NCBI GenBank assembly: GCA_965276825.1
Contig: OZ255630.1
Coordinates: forward strand, 1,364,001 to 1,428,000
Length of the DNA: 64,000 nt
Source of the DNA: G965276765 sp965276825
GTDB taxonomy: Bacteria; Actinomycetota; Acidimicrobiia; Acidimicrobiales; Palsa-688
Direction of reading: 5' to 3'
Positions 53,140 to 61,614 of this stretch are shown piece after piece. How positions within the stretch are numbered: position 1 is the first letter of the stretch; each line of letters starts with the position of its first letter. The position numbers were made by a program, and so were the translations under genes. The notes below the pieces were generated by a model. That model did no database searches and was not told where the DNA came from. It saw nothing but the letters and a program-made list of their open reading frames with translations.

Positions 53140-54465
53140 TCAGCCGTCTGGTCGCGGGGACTGACCAGGCGGACCGGACCCGGGTGGCGGGTCGTTGTCC
53201 AACGGGGCGGCCCCGTCGCCACCCGACCCGCCCGCACGGGCGGCGTCGGCCGCCTCGGGATCCTCGGTGGGGGGTGGCGAGGTGCCGGGCGGGTCCCAGA
53301 CCCAGTGGGGCCAGCTGCCGGAGAGTCGCCCGCCTCGGTGGGTGATCAGATCGTGATGGTGCGTGCAGATCCTCGCCAGGTTGAGGAGCGATCCCTCGCC
53401 GCCCCTGGCAAACGGGGTCAGATGGTGGATCTCGAGATGACGAGTGCGGTCACAGCCTGGCACCTGGCAGTGCCGGTCCCGCTCGACGAGCGCCGTGCGC
53501 AGCCGGTCCGGCAGCGTCCGACCGGCCCAGCGCACGTCGATCAGCCGGTCCCCGTCGCACAGGATGGCCCACAACACCGCGTCACTCGCGGCCCGTCGGA
53601 CCACCCCGACCGGGACGGGGCCGATCCCGTCGATCTCGCACACCTCCCCGGCTTCCGGATAGCCCCGCACGAACGCCGAACGGTCGACGCGCACATGGAT
53701 GGTCGCCCTGGCACCCCCGGCCCGGTCGTCCTCGGACCCGCCGGCGGTCACCGACGCGGCGGCCATGGCCACCAGCGCGTCCGCCTCGTAGGCATCGGGC
53801 GACTCACGCTCGCCCGCCTGACGATGCTCGTCGAACACCTCGCCGTGATGATGCCGAAGGGCGGCCAACACCGTCGCACCCTTATCGGGGGCCAGCCGGA
53901 ACCTTCCCTCCACCGCGCCGTCCTCCGCTGTCCAATGGCGCAGATACCGGGACCGGTGGATCGCCTCGGCGTCCACCGTGCGCGACAGCGCGGCGGCGCG
54001 GACCGCCCGGGCGTGGCGGGCCAGTTGGCCGTGACCGCCCCGCTCGGCATCGTCCAACAGCGCCGTCTCCGATCCCGGATCCACCGACGCCGCCGAGGCG
54101 ACCAGGGCAGCCTGGGACGCGGACAGCTTGCCCGAACGCATGGCCTGCTCGGTGGCCGGGCAGTCCTCCACCCGCCGGGCCGTGGCCAGGGTCTGGGACG
54201 CCGCGGTCACCGACGTGCCGCTCCTCGACGCCAGCCACTCCTCGGCGGTGGCATGACCGTCCGTCTTCCACCCGCCGGTCGCCTCGACCCGCCGAGCGGC
54301 CAACGACTTGCCGGCGGCCGCCAGACGCTCGATACGGGCGAACGCCTCGACCAGACGGCCGGCGTCGGCGCCACTCCAACACTCGGAACGAAAGGCACGC
54401 ACGAACCCACCGAGAAGATCCTCGGCCTCGGCCAACACCCCTGCGTCAGGTTGTGCGCCCATCAT
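53140..54465 (-). CDS. DUF222/HNH endonuclease-like protein (13E12 family)
   Basis: 441 residues from ATG 54463-54465. The DUF222 region fills most of the protein; the HNH motif is at the C-terminus: CQVPGCDRTRHLEIHHLTPF followed by LLNLARICTHHH. These proteins are abundant in actinobacteria (13E12 repeat family of mycobacteria, some DNA-damage inducible). A SOS box lies 47 bases upstream, supporting LexA control. The C-terminal 50 residues are Gly/Pro-rich. Confidence 0.88.
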   Translation of the reverse strand: MMGAQPDAGVLAEAEDLLGGFVRAFRSECWSGADAGRLVEAFARIERLAAAGKSLAARRVEATGGWKTDGHATAEEWLASRSGTSVTAASQTLATARRVEDCPATEQAMRSGKLSASQAALVASAASVDPGSETALLDDAERGGHGQLARHARAVRAAALSRTVDAEAIHRSRYLRHWTAEDGAVEGRFRLAPDKGATVLAALRHHHGEVFDEHRQAGERESPDAYEADALVAMAAASVTAGGSEDDRAGGARATIHVRVDRSAFVRGYPEAGEVCEIDGIGPVPVGVVRRAASDAVLWAILCDGDRLIDVRWAGRTLPDRLRTALVERDRHCQVPGCDRTRHLEIHHLTPFARGGEGSLLNLARICTHHHDLITHRGGRLSGSWPHWVWDPPGTSPPPTEDPEAADAARAGGSGGDGAAPLDNDPPPGSGPPGQSPRPDG

Positions 54466-54511
54466 CAGCTCCGCGGTGCTCCGTGGATGGAGGGCGACCG
54501 TCCCGCCGGTC

Positions 54512-54527
54512 ACGAACGTGTGTTCGA
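54512..54527 (-). promoter_or_regulatory. LexA (SOS) box upstream of the HNH gene
   Basis: On the minus strand TCGAACACACGTTCGT (54527-54512) matches the actinobacterial/Gram-positive SOS box TCGAAC-N4-GTTCGA at all but the last base. It lies just upstream of the HNH gene start, and the upstream GTG at 54553-54555 is excluded as start because it would put the box inside the gene. Confidence 0.8.
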
Positions 54528-54551
54528 CAGTACCTGCCCGGTGTGACCGTG

Positions 54552-55928
54552 TCAAGGAGCCCCGGCCGCAGGCAGCTCGACGATCACCTCCGCCCCGAGA
54601 TCGACGTCGGTGAAGCGGACGGTCCCACCGTGCAGGCGGGCGATGTCACGGACTATCGCCAGGCCGAGGCCCACTCCCCCGTCGTCACCGCTGCGGGCGT
54701 CGTCGAGGCGGGTGAAGCGGTCGAAGACCCGCTCGCGGTCGGCGACGGGCACGCCGGGACCGTCGTCGGCCACGACGAGGCCGACCCGACCCGACGCCAC
54801 CGGAAGCACGGTCACGGTCACCGCTCGGCCTGCGTGGCGCACGGCGTTGTCGACCAGGTTGCCGACGATCCTCGTCGCCATGCTCCCCGGCACGGCGACG
54901 TGGGCGGGCGCGGCGGCGCAGAGGGAGACGTCGGGCCCCGGGCGCCCGGTGCGGGCGTCGACGTCGTCGGCCGCGACGGCGGCCAGGTCGCACGTCGAAG
55001 CCACGGGCGGGACCGTGTCGTCGAGCCGGGCGAGCATCAGCAGGTCGGCGATGAGCCGCTCGAGCCGGCCCTCCTCGGCCAACGCGTCCCGCGCCGCCCC
55101 CGGCCAGTCGGTCGCTGCGCCCCCGTCCAGCGCCACCTCGAGCTGCGTGCGCAGACCCGTGAGGGGGCTGCGCAGCTCGTGGGAGGCGTCGGCCACGAAC
55201 GCCCGCTGGCGTCGCACGGAGCCCTCGAGACGATCGAGCATGAAGTTCATGGTGTCGGCCAGTCGGCCCACCTCGTCGCTCGTCGCCGGCGTCGGCATGC
55301 GCCGGTGGAGGTCGGTGACGGTGATGTCCGCCACCTCGCGCCGGATCGCCTCGATCGGCCGCAGCGCCCGGCCCACGGCGATCCAGGTGGTGGCGGCGAC
55401 GACCGCCGCAACGATCGGGAAGGCCACGAAGAGCCCGAGGGTCACGTCGCGGATGGCGAGGTCGCTCGTGAGCAGCGAGTAGGCCGTGTACACGGTGACC
55501 GGCCCGGCCAACCCGCGTGCCGGGTAGGCGACCAATCCGAAGTGGCCGCCGGGCCCGACGGGAAGGTTGGTGACGTCGAGCACGGCCGGCCCGCGAGACG
55601 GTTGCACAGAGGCGACGGCCGGTTCACCTGCGATGTTGGCCGACGCCGCCAGCACCCGTCCGTTCGTGTCCACGACCTGGGCGAAGGTGGCTTCCTGGTT
55701 GCCGAGGGCGAGCACGCCAGGGAGGTGGCCCGAGTCGGCCAGGCTGGCCAGGTCGGCGGCCCTCGCCATCGCCGCGTCGCGGCGGTTGCTGACCAGCGAA
55801 GACCTGAGCCGGTCGACCAGGATCGCCACCCCGACGGCGAGCGCCACGGCGACGACGACGGTCGCCACGAGGGTGATCCGCAGCCGGAGCGACCCGGCAC
55901 GGCGCTTCGGCTGGCGCGGGTCAGGCAC
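54552..55928 (-). CDS. Sensor histidine kinase
   Basis: 458 residues from GTG 55926-55928. Two membrane helices (LVATVVVAVALAVGVAILVD and GLFVAFPIVAAVVAATTWIA) enclose a sensor of about 115 residues; HAMP follows, then H-box VADASHELRSPLTGLR, N-box GNLVDNAVRHAG and G-boxes VADDGPGVPV and GGVGLGLAIVRDI. The start overlaps the response regulator stop by 8 bases. The signal is unknown. Confidence 0.92.
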   Translation of the reverse strand: MPDPRQPKRRAGSLRLRITLVATVVVAVALAVGVAILVDRLRSSLVSNRRDAAMARAADLASLADSGHLPGVLALGNQEATFAQVVDTNGRVLAASANIAGEPAVASVQPSRGPAVLDVTNLPVGPGGHFGLVAYPARGLAGPVTVYTAYSLLTSDLAIRDVTLGLFVAFPIVAAVVAATTWIAVGRALRPIEAIRREVADITVTDLHRRMPTPATSDEVGRLADTMNFMLDRLEGSVRRQRAFVADASHELRSPLTGLRTQLEVALDGGAATDWPGAARDALAEEGRLERLIADLLMLARLDDTVPPVASTCDLAAVAADDVDARTGRPGPDVSLCAAAPAHVAVPGSMATRIVGNLVDNAVRHAGRAVTVTVLPVASGRVGLVVADDGPGVPVADRERVFDRFTRLDDARSGDDGGVGLGLAIVRDIARLHGGTVRFTDVDLGAEVIVELPAAGAP

Positions 55929-56628
55929 CTTTGTCAGCCATGGTGTCGGCCGCCATGGTGTCGGCCGCCACGGTGTAGCCGACGTTTCGCAACGTGCGGA
56001 TGATCGGCTCGCCCGAGGGCCGGTCGAGCTTCCTGCGCAGTGCGCTCACGTGGACCTCCACGACGTTGACGTCGCCGTCGAAGGCCAGGTCCCAGACGTG
56101 GTCGATGATCTCCGCCTTGCTGACCACCTCCCCGGCGCGCCGCATCAGGTACTCGAGGATGTTGAGCTCCCTGGCCGTGAGGTCGACATCGACGTCACCG
56201 CGGCGGCACCGACGCCCGGCCGGATCGAGGATCAGATCACCGCATCGCAGGACCGCCGGCCGTTGGAGCGCGCCGCGGCGCAGCAGGGCGCGGATGCGAG
56301 CCAGGAGGACGACCCAGGCAAACGGCTTGGACAGGAAGTCGTCGGCGCCGGTGTCGAGGGCCTCGGCTTCGTCGTGCTCGCCGTCCTTTGCGGTCAGCAT
56401 GAGGATCGGTGTCCACACACCTTCCTCGCGGAGACGGGCGCACAACCGGTAGCCGTTGATCCCCGGGAGCATGATGTCGAGAACGATCACGTCGTACTGC
56501 TGCTCGGTGGCGAGCAGGTGGCCCTCTGTGCCGTCGAGGGCGATGTCGACCGCGAAGCCTGCCTGCTCGAGGCCGCGCTCGAGAGCGGATGCGAGCCGTC
56601 TCTCGTCTTCCACGACCAGCACTCGCAC
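55921..56628 (-). CDS. OmpR-family response regulator
   Basis: 235 residues from GTG 56626-56628. Receiver: VLVVEDERRLASALERGL, Asp in YDVIVLDIMLPGINGY, Lys in DFLSKPFAWVVLL. Winged helix: LTARELNILEYLMRRAGEVV and NVVEVHVSALRRKLD. The C-terminus ends in a short duplication (TMAADTMADKGA). Pairs with the overlapping kinase; the upstream secreted repeat peptide gene on the same strand is a possible target. Confidence 0.92.
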   Translation of the reverse strand: MRVLVVEDERRLASALERGLEQAGFAVDIALDGTEGHLLATEQQYDVIVLDIMLPGINGYRLCARLREEGVWTPILMLTAKDGEHDEAEALDTGADDFLSKPFAWVVLLARIRALLRRGALQRPAVLRCGDLILDPAGRRCRRGDVDVDLTARELNILEYLMRRAGEVVSKAEIIDHVWDLAFDGDVNVVEVHVSALRRKLDRPSGEPIIRTLRNVGYTVAADTMAADTMADKGA

Positions 56629-56727
56629 CTCGGGGATCCTGGCACCCGACACTGAAGCCCGGCTGAAGGCCTGCGGCTCGATGGGCCCGACCGCACCGCC
56701 GAGGCGGTTCCCGCTACCGGAGCGGGC

Positions 56728-56752
56728 GGGGCCGATCGGTTCGATCGGCCCC
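56728..56752 (-). terminator. Strong hairpin between secreted peptide and regulator genes
   Basis: GGGGCCGATCG, loop GTT, CGATCGGCCCC: a perfect 11-bp stem, 25 bases after the stop of the secreted peptide gene. No U-tract follows, but intrinsic terminators without U-tracts are common in actinobacteria. It would separate the peptide gene from the two-component operon. Confidence 0.6.
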
Positions 56753-56776
56753 ACCATCCGGGTCGCGCGGGTCCGG

Positions 56777-57124
56777 CTAGCGGCCGTACTCGGTCGCCGA
56801 AGCGCCAGTGTCGGGGCCGGTCTGGGACCCCGACTGGCTGTTGGCTCCCTGCGGGTCCTGGTGACCTCCGGGGGCGTCGGCTTGCACGCTCGAGGCGGTG
56901 TCGGGGCCGGTCTGGGAGCCCGAGTTGCTGTTGACTCCGTGCGGGTCCTGGTGGCCTCCGGGGGCGTCGGCCTCGACGTTCCGGTCGGATGCCGGCGTGG
57001 TGGCTACGTGCGCCGCCGCCTCGTGCGGGACGGATGATGCGTGGGCCACGCCGAGGCCGAGGGTGCCGACCCCCAGTCCGGCCAGGGCGGTGGCACCCAC
57101 CGCGAGCTTCTGCATGAGACGCAT
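56777..57124 (-). CDS. Secreted repeat protein with duplicated 30-residue module
   Basis: 115 residues from ATG 57122-57124, with AAGGAG upstream. A signal peptide (MQKLAVGATALAGLGVGTLG) is cleaved near VAHASS. The mature part has two copies of a module: ADAPGGHQDPHGVNSNSGSQ-TGPDTAS and ADAPGGHQDPQGANSQSGSQ-TGPDTGA. Low-complexity Gly/Ser/Asp/His composition suggests an unstructured extracellular protein. It sits directly upstream of a two-component system that may control it. Confidence 0.72.
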   Translation of the reverse strand: MRLMQKLAVGATALAGLGVGTLGLGVAHASSVPHEAAAHVATTPASDRNVEADAPGGHQDPHGVNSNSGSQTGPDTASSVQADAPGGHQDPQGANSQSGSQTGPDTGASATEYGR

Positions 57125-57258
57125 GTCGTACTCCTTCGTGTTGATCGTCGCCCCGTCGGGACGAGACCCAGCGTGCGCCACGACGTCTGAAGCCGCCCTG
57201 AAGCGGCGCCCCTTCCGACTCCGCTGTCGGAGGACGTTGGGGTACTACGTGTCAAAGG

Positions 57259-57270
57259 TGATACGTATCA
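57259..57270. promoter_or_regulatory. Palindrome upstream of VapB, candidate operator
   Basis: TGATACGTATCA is a perfect 12-bp palindrome 16 bases before the vapB ATG. VapBC complexes bind short palindromes at their own promoters, so this is the likely autoregulatory site. The AT-rich sequence TCAAAGGTGATACGTATCAT also offers -10-like hexamers. Confidence 0.65.
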
Positions 57271-57286
57271 TCTGGAGGTGCGATCG

Positions 57287-57514
57287 ATGCGGCTCAACAG
57301 CAAGGGACAGGTCACCATCCCCGCACGCCTACGGGCGAGCCACGGGCTCCACGAGGGCGACGAGGTGGACGTGGTCGATGACGAGGGCGACCTGCGGATC
57401 GTGCGTCGCGCCGGGACTCCCACTCGCGGTGAGCGCCTCGTCGACGCGATGCGCGGCCGGGCGACGAGCACCATGACCACCGACCAGCTCCTCGACATCC
57501 TGCGTGGGGAGTGA
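57287..57514 (+). CDS. VapB-type AbrB-like antitoxin
   Basis: 75 residues. The swapped-hairpin DNA-binding segment is MRLNSKGQVTIPARLRASHG then LHEGDEVDVVDDEGDLRIV; the C-terminal helix (TTDQLLDILRGE) would contact the toxin. The ATG at 57287 follows GGAGG by eight bases; a GTG at 57278 in frame is less likely. The stop overlaps the vapC start as GTGA. Confidence 0.85.
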   Translation: MRLNSKGQVTIPARLRASHGLHEGDEVDVVDDEGDLRIVRRAGTPTRGERLVDAMRGRATSTMTTDQLLDILRGE

Positions 57515-57941
57515 CCGGGACGCCGGAAGCGAGCGACGAGATCTCCACCCTGGTCGACTCGAGCGTCCTGCTCGATGTCCTCACCGACGATCCGACCTGG
57601 GCGGCCTGGTCAGGTGATGCCCTCGCCCGCGCCCTCGCCGGTGGTCGCCTCGTCGTCAACCCGATCGTGTACGCCGAGATCTCGACGGCATTCGACCGGA
57701 TCGAGGATCTCGACCGGGCCGTGCCCGTCGATGATCTGGTGCGCGAGCGCTCCCCTGCAAAGCTGCCTTCCTGGCGGCGAAGGCCTTCGTCGCCTACCGC
57801 AGTCGGGGCGGGGTGGGCCGCTCACCGCTCCCGGACTTCTACATCGGCGCGCACGCGGCGGTGCGCAGCTACCGGCTGCTGACCCGCGACGTGGGTCGCT
57901 ACCGGACGTACTTCCCGTCACTGGACGTCACGGCACCGTGA
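57511..57941 (+). pseudogene. Frameshifted VapC PIN-domain toxin
   Basis: From GTG 57511 the frame reads a PIN N-terminus (TLVDSSVLLDVLTDDPTWAA, VVNPIVYAEISTAFDRIEDL) to about 57758. The rest of the domain continues in another frame from 57762: AAFLAAKAFVAYRSRGGVGR, then LPDFYIGAHAAVRSYRLLTR ending at TGA 57939-57941. A one-base loss near 57755-57761 explains this. The toxin would be inactive while its antitoxin remains intact, unless the shift is a sequencing error or programmed. Confidence 0.8.
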
Positions 57942-59484
57942 CGTGCGCCTCGGGGTCGGGTTCGGGGCCCGGAGACGGCGCGCCGTCTCCGCTCGACCAG
58001 GTGGCCACGCCGATGACGCTCACCCAGGAGGCGGTGAGCACGAGGGCGGCCAGGGCGAGCCAGGGCGCGGGGATGGCCGGCGCCCAGTAGCCCCGCGGCC
58101 GGGTGAAGGCTCCCGGCGGCAGCGCTCCGTGGGTCCGCACCAGGCCGACGGTGTAGCGCCGGAGCACCCAGGAGAAGGCGATCAGCTGGCCGCAGCCGAG
58201 GGCCGCGGCCGCCCACGGCCCCGAGCCGGCCAGCCGGGCGGCCAGGGCGTGGCGCCGCTCGGCGACGAGGAGGGCGGCCATGATCGGGAAGCCGACGATG
58301 AGGGGCAGGCTGTAGCGGCCCTGCCAGATCGACCCGTCGGCGCTGACGTGGCTGAGGGTGATCACGAAGGGCACGACGAAGCCAAGCACGGCCACCATCC
58401 CCGCCAGGCGACACCGGTCCGCGCGCGCCGAGCTGACGAGGGCGACGGCGACGAGGCCGACGGTGACGGCCACCCAGATCAGGTCGACGAGCAGCGGCCC
58501 GTAGAAGTTGGGCGCGCCGAAGCCGTCGATGGCCTGGCGGATCTCGAGCAGCGTCCCGCCGGCGATCACGCCGGCCCCGTCGACCAGGCCGAGCCGGTGC
58601 TTCCCGGCAAACGACTCGATCTCGTAGGACTTGACCGCGAGCACGTAGACGCCGGATGCGATGGCCGCCGCCGCCCCCACGACCGCCCCGACCTTGACGC
58701 GGGTGGCGCGGAGGAGCAGCCGGGCGCGGGTGGGGCGGGTCACGACCACCGAGACGACGATCAGGGCGAGGATGGCGGTCGAGATGGGGCGGGTGGCGGC
58801 GAGGGCCGCCCCGGCGACGACCGCGACCACGACCACCGCTCCGGGCGGCTCCTCGGCGCGGTCGACGACGAGCACGCCGAGGCAGGTCCACACGAGGAGC
58901 GCGGCGGCGATCTCGAGGCCGCTCGGGTTCACGACCGCGCCGAGGTAGACGACCGTCGGGGTGACCGCCGCGCCGACGGCGAGGACGACCAGGCGCGATC
59001 GGGCCCAGGTCCAGGCCACGCCGATGGCCGCGCCGATGCACAGCGCGACGAGCAGGCCGCCCACCACCCGCGACGCCGACAGGGTCCACGTCGCGCCGGA
59101 GACGAGGAGGGGCAGGGCCACGGCCGCGTAGTAGAGCGGCGGGTAACGGCCGACGTAGGTGTCGTGGCTGACCGGCTGCGAGCCGGCGATCAGGTGCAGG
59201 ATGCAGCCGGCGGGGCGGGCGACGAGGTAGTCGCAGCGTCCCGGTAGGCCGAGGCTGGCGACCACGCCGGGGACGGTGACGGTGACGGTGGCCGGGTGGT
59301 GGGCGACGGGGTGGCCGACGAGGATCCCTTCGACCACGGCGCCAGCCTTGACGAGGTGGGCGGCCTCGTCGGGTCCCGAAGGCAGCGGCGACGCCAGGCT
59401 CCAGGTGGCGCACAGCCCGAGCAGCACGACCACGCCGAGCAGCGTCCTGATCAGGAACGTCGTGGTCCTCGGCGCCTCGGTCAC
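57928..59484 (-). CDS. DUF2142 family membrane protein
   Basis: 518 residues with about 10-12 membrane helices. The first loop has the DUF2142 hallmark SLASPLPSGPDEAAHLVKAG and later HDTYVGRYPPLYYAAVALP, features shared with GT-C glycosyltransferases that use polyprenyl-linked sugars. Likely a role in envelope polysaccharide assembly (inference). It overlaps the convergent VapC remnant by 14 bases. Confidence 0.83.
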   Translation of the reverse strand: MTEAPRTTTFLIRTLLGVVVLLGLCATWSLASPLPSGPDEAAHLVKAGAVVEGILVGHPVAHHPATVTVTVPGVVASLGLPGRCDYLVARPAGCILHLIAGSQPVSHDTYVGRYPPLYYAAVALPLLVSGATWTLSASRVVGGLLVALCIGAAIGVAWTWARSRLVVLAVGAAVTPTVVYLGAVVNPSGLEIAAALLVWTCLGVLVVDRAEEPPGAVVVVAVVAGAALAATRPISTAILALIVVSVVVTRPTRARLLLRATRVKVGAVVGAAAAIASGVYVLAVKSYEIESFAGKHRLGLVDGAGVIAGGTLLEIRQAIDGFGAPNFYGPLLVDLIWVAVTVGLVAVALVSSARADRCRLAGMVAVLGFVVPFVITLSHVSADGSIWQGRYSLPLIVGFPIMAALLVAERRHALAARLAGSGPWAAAALGCGQLIAFSWVLRRYTVGLVRTHGALPPGAFTRPRGYWAPAIPAPWLALAALVLTASWVSVIGVATWSSGDGAPSPGPEPDPEAHVTVP

Positions 59485-59552
59485 CGGGGCAAGCTAGCCA
59501 AGACCCGACGGGCCGTGCGCCCACCCGCTTCCCTGACCGGGGACAATGGGCC

Positions 59553-60440
59553 ATGGCTGATCTGCTCCACGCCGCCGGCTCCGGTCGGGCCGCCCTCCGA
59601 TCCCTGCTCGTGCCGGGCACGCCGCTGGTGGCGCCGGGCGCCTACGACGCGCTGAGCGCCAGGCTGATCGAGCAGGCCGGCTTCGATGCCGTCTATGTGA
59701 CCGGCTTCGGGTCGGCCGCGTCGCTGCTCGGTCGCCCCGACGTGGGGTTGGTGGGATTGGGGGAGATGGCGGACCAGGTGCGTCGCGTGGTCGGCGCCGT
59801 GGACCGCCCGGTGGTGGCCGACGCCGACACCGGGTACGGGAACGCCGTCAACGTGATCCGCACCGTGCAGGAGTACGAGCGCGCCGGCGTCGCCGGGCTG
59901 CACATCGAGGACCAGTCGATGCCCAAGCGATGCGGGCACATGGAGGGCAAGACGGTGGTCACCAGCGCGGAGATGGCCGGCAAGGTCCGCGCCGCGGTCG
60001 ATGCCAGGATCGATCCCGACCTGGTGCTGATCGCCAGGACCGACGCCAGGGCGACCGAGGGTCTCGACGCGGCGATCGCCAGGGCGTGGGCCTATCGGGA
60101 GGCGGGCGCCGATGTGCTCTTCGTCGAGGCGCTGCAGGGCGAGGCCGAGATCGAGACGGTGGCCAAGGAGCTCGCCGGGGTGCCGCTCGTGTTCAACTGG
60201 GCCGAGGGTGGCAAGACCCCGCCGCTCCCCTACGGCCGGATCGCCGACCTCGGCTTCGCCATGGTCATCTGCCCGATCACCACGCTGCTCTCGGCCACCC
60301 GGGCGATCACCGACGCCCTCGCCGTGCTGCGCCACGACGGCACACCGTCGGGGCTGGTCGACGAGCTGCCGAGCTTCGGCGCCTTCCTCGACGTCGTCGG
60401 GCTGCCCGAGATCGACCGCCTCGGCGCGCGCTACGCCTGA
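59553..60440 (+). CDS. Isocitrate lyase/PEP mutase family protein
   Basis: 295 residues. The active-site region is HIEDQSMPKRCGHMEGK (KKCGH-like, with Arg for the second Lys) and VVADADTGYGN; substrate loop LVLIARTDARATEG. Members cleave methylisocitrate, oxaloacetate or related 2-hydroxy acids, or form C-P bonds. The genomic context does not show which. It is divergent from the DUF2142 gene (68 bases). Confidence 0.88.
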   Translation: MADLLHAAGSGRAALRSLLVPGTPLVAPGAYDALSARLIEQAGFDAVYVTGFGSAASLLGRPDVGLVGLGEMADQVRRVVGAVDRPVVADADTGYGNAVNVIRTVQEYERAGVAGLHIEDQSMPKRCGHMEGKTVVTSAEMAGKVRAAVDARIDPDLVLIARTDARATEGLDAAIARAWAYREAGADVLFVEALQGEAEIETVAKELAGVPLVFNWAEGGKTPPLPYGRIADLGFAMVICPITTLLSATRAITDALAVLRHDGTPSGLVDELPSFGAFLDVVGLPEIDRLGARYA

Positions 60441-60473
60441 TCCGGGCCGGTCCGGTCCGTCTCGCTCGCCCGG

Positions 60474-60599
60474 TCAGGACGGCGCGAGCGGAGGCAGTCG
60501 AAACGAGCAGGTCACGCCGTGGGCCCGGCTCAACCGCTGGTCGAGGGTGGCCAGGTCGACGTCGAGCAGCTCGGCGAGCGCCACGTCGCCGGACTCGCA
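60474..60599 (-). pseudogene. C-terminal remnant of a PIN-domain toxin
   Basis: A 41-codon stretch, CESGDVALAELLDVDLATLD then QRLSRAHGVTCSFRLPPL, resembles the last third of VapC toxins (the LATLDQRLSRA segment is their final strand-helix). The N-terminal two thirds and an antitoxin are missing in any frame. It begins the mobile zone of the window. Confidence 0.55.
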
Positions 60600-60648
60600 G
60601 GCTGGCGGATGCCAGTTTGGATGGCGTGTTGCACACGTGGCCCCCTGA

Positions 60649-60933
60649 GCCGCCCCGGCCTCCGCGCAGCCCGGTGGAGTCGCCCGCCTGGCGTGGATCG
60701 ACACCCCAGGCCAGGTCCACCGCCTGGCCTGGCAGTTCTCCGATCTGGGCCGGGCATCGAGCCTGGCTTCGTCGTTCCGTCGGGTCAAGCCGTCCAAGCT
60801 GGACCCGGCCGCCGCCGGCCGCTTCGATGCCCGAGCGTTCTTCGACCCGGGCGAACGCGAGTGGCGGGTCGCGGCCCGCTACCTCCTCAACCGGCCCGAG
60901 CATCACGAACACGACGACCACGAGCAGCCATGA
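60649..60933 (+). pseudogene. 94-codon C-terminal fragment of an unrecognised gene
   Basis: An open frame from just after a TGA (60646-60648) to TGA 60931-60933 has no ATG/GTG start but protein-like sequence: GGVARLAWIDTPGQVHRLAW, SSLASSFRRVKPSKLD, REWRVAARYLLNRPEHHEHD. It is presumably the 3' end of a gene cut by rearrangement. Family not recognised. Confidence 0.4.
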
Positions 60934-61169
60934 GCCCGCTCGGCAAGCGAGCCCACCGGTCTGCGGTCTGCAGTCTGCGACGATCTACGTACCCTGCGTC
61001 CAGAAGCGGTTCAGCCTGTCGATGGCCGTCGACGGCCAACGGAAACTGCCCGCTGGTGGCCACGACGGGCCACCACGCCATGTGGTCGGCGGCCGGCACC
61101 ATGATCACGCTTGACTGCCGCTCCGAACGATGCTCCTATGGGTTGTCATCTATGAAGGAGCGCCTTGTG

Positions 61170-61390
61170 TCAAGAGGTCCGGACGGGTTTTCGTCCGGTC
61201 CGTTGCGCCCCGGAGGGGCGTTGGGGGTGTTCCGGAGCGCGCCGAAGCGGCCCCAGGTCGTCCGCGGAGCTGACGGGAAGGGCGGTCAAGGCCGGCCGTA
61301 GGCCGCCCGGAGGGGGAGCCTTGACGGCCCGGTCAGGGTTCGTCAGGGATCATTGTTTGGCGAAGCCGGTCACGGCTTCGCTGGATGCAC
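61170..61390. other. Structured non-coding tail of the IS110 element
   Basis: Downstream of the IS110 transposase there are about 500 gene-free bases (61115-61614). Three perfect hairpins lie here: CCGGACG-GGTTTT-CGTCCGG (61179-61198), CGCCCC-GGA-GGGGCG (61206-61220) and GCGAAGCCG-GTCA-CGGCTTCGC (61360-61381). IS110-family elements are known to encode a bridge RNA in a non-coding end (on the 3' side in IS1111-type elements). That this stretch holds such an RNA is inference. Confidence 0.45.
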
Positions 61391-61614
61391 CTTCCCCTGG
61401 GGGGTGCGGCGCGTTGCGGTTCGTTCTCCAGTGAGCTCGCTTGCTCGAGGGCATGCCCGTTTCCCGGGTGCCGGTCATCTATCCGCCACGACGATGGTGT
61501 GGCATGGAGGGGTTCGGCCGCAGCCAGACGGGCTCAATCAAGGGGGCGACCACGCCGGGGGTCCGGGGGTCATGACAAACAACGAGCTCGCGTGCTGGCT
61601 GCGCCGGCCGGGTC

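Noticed and set aside
56728..56752. Hairpin as operator of the two-component operon
   Set aside because: It lies 25 bases after the stop of the co-oriented peptide gene and about 100 bases before the regulator start, so a terminator is the simpler explanation; an operator role remains possible.
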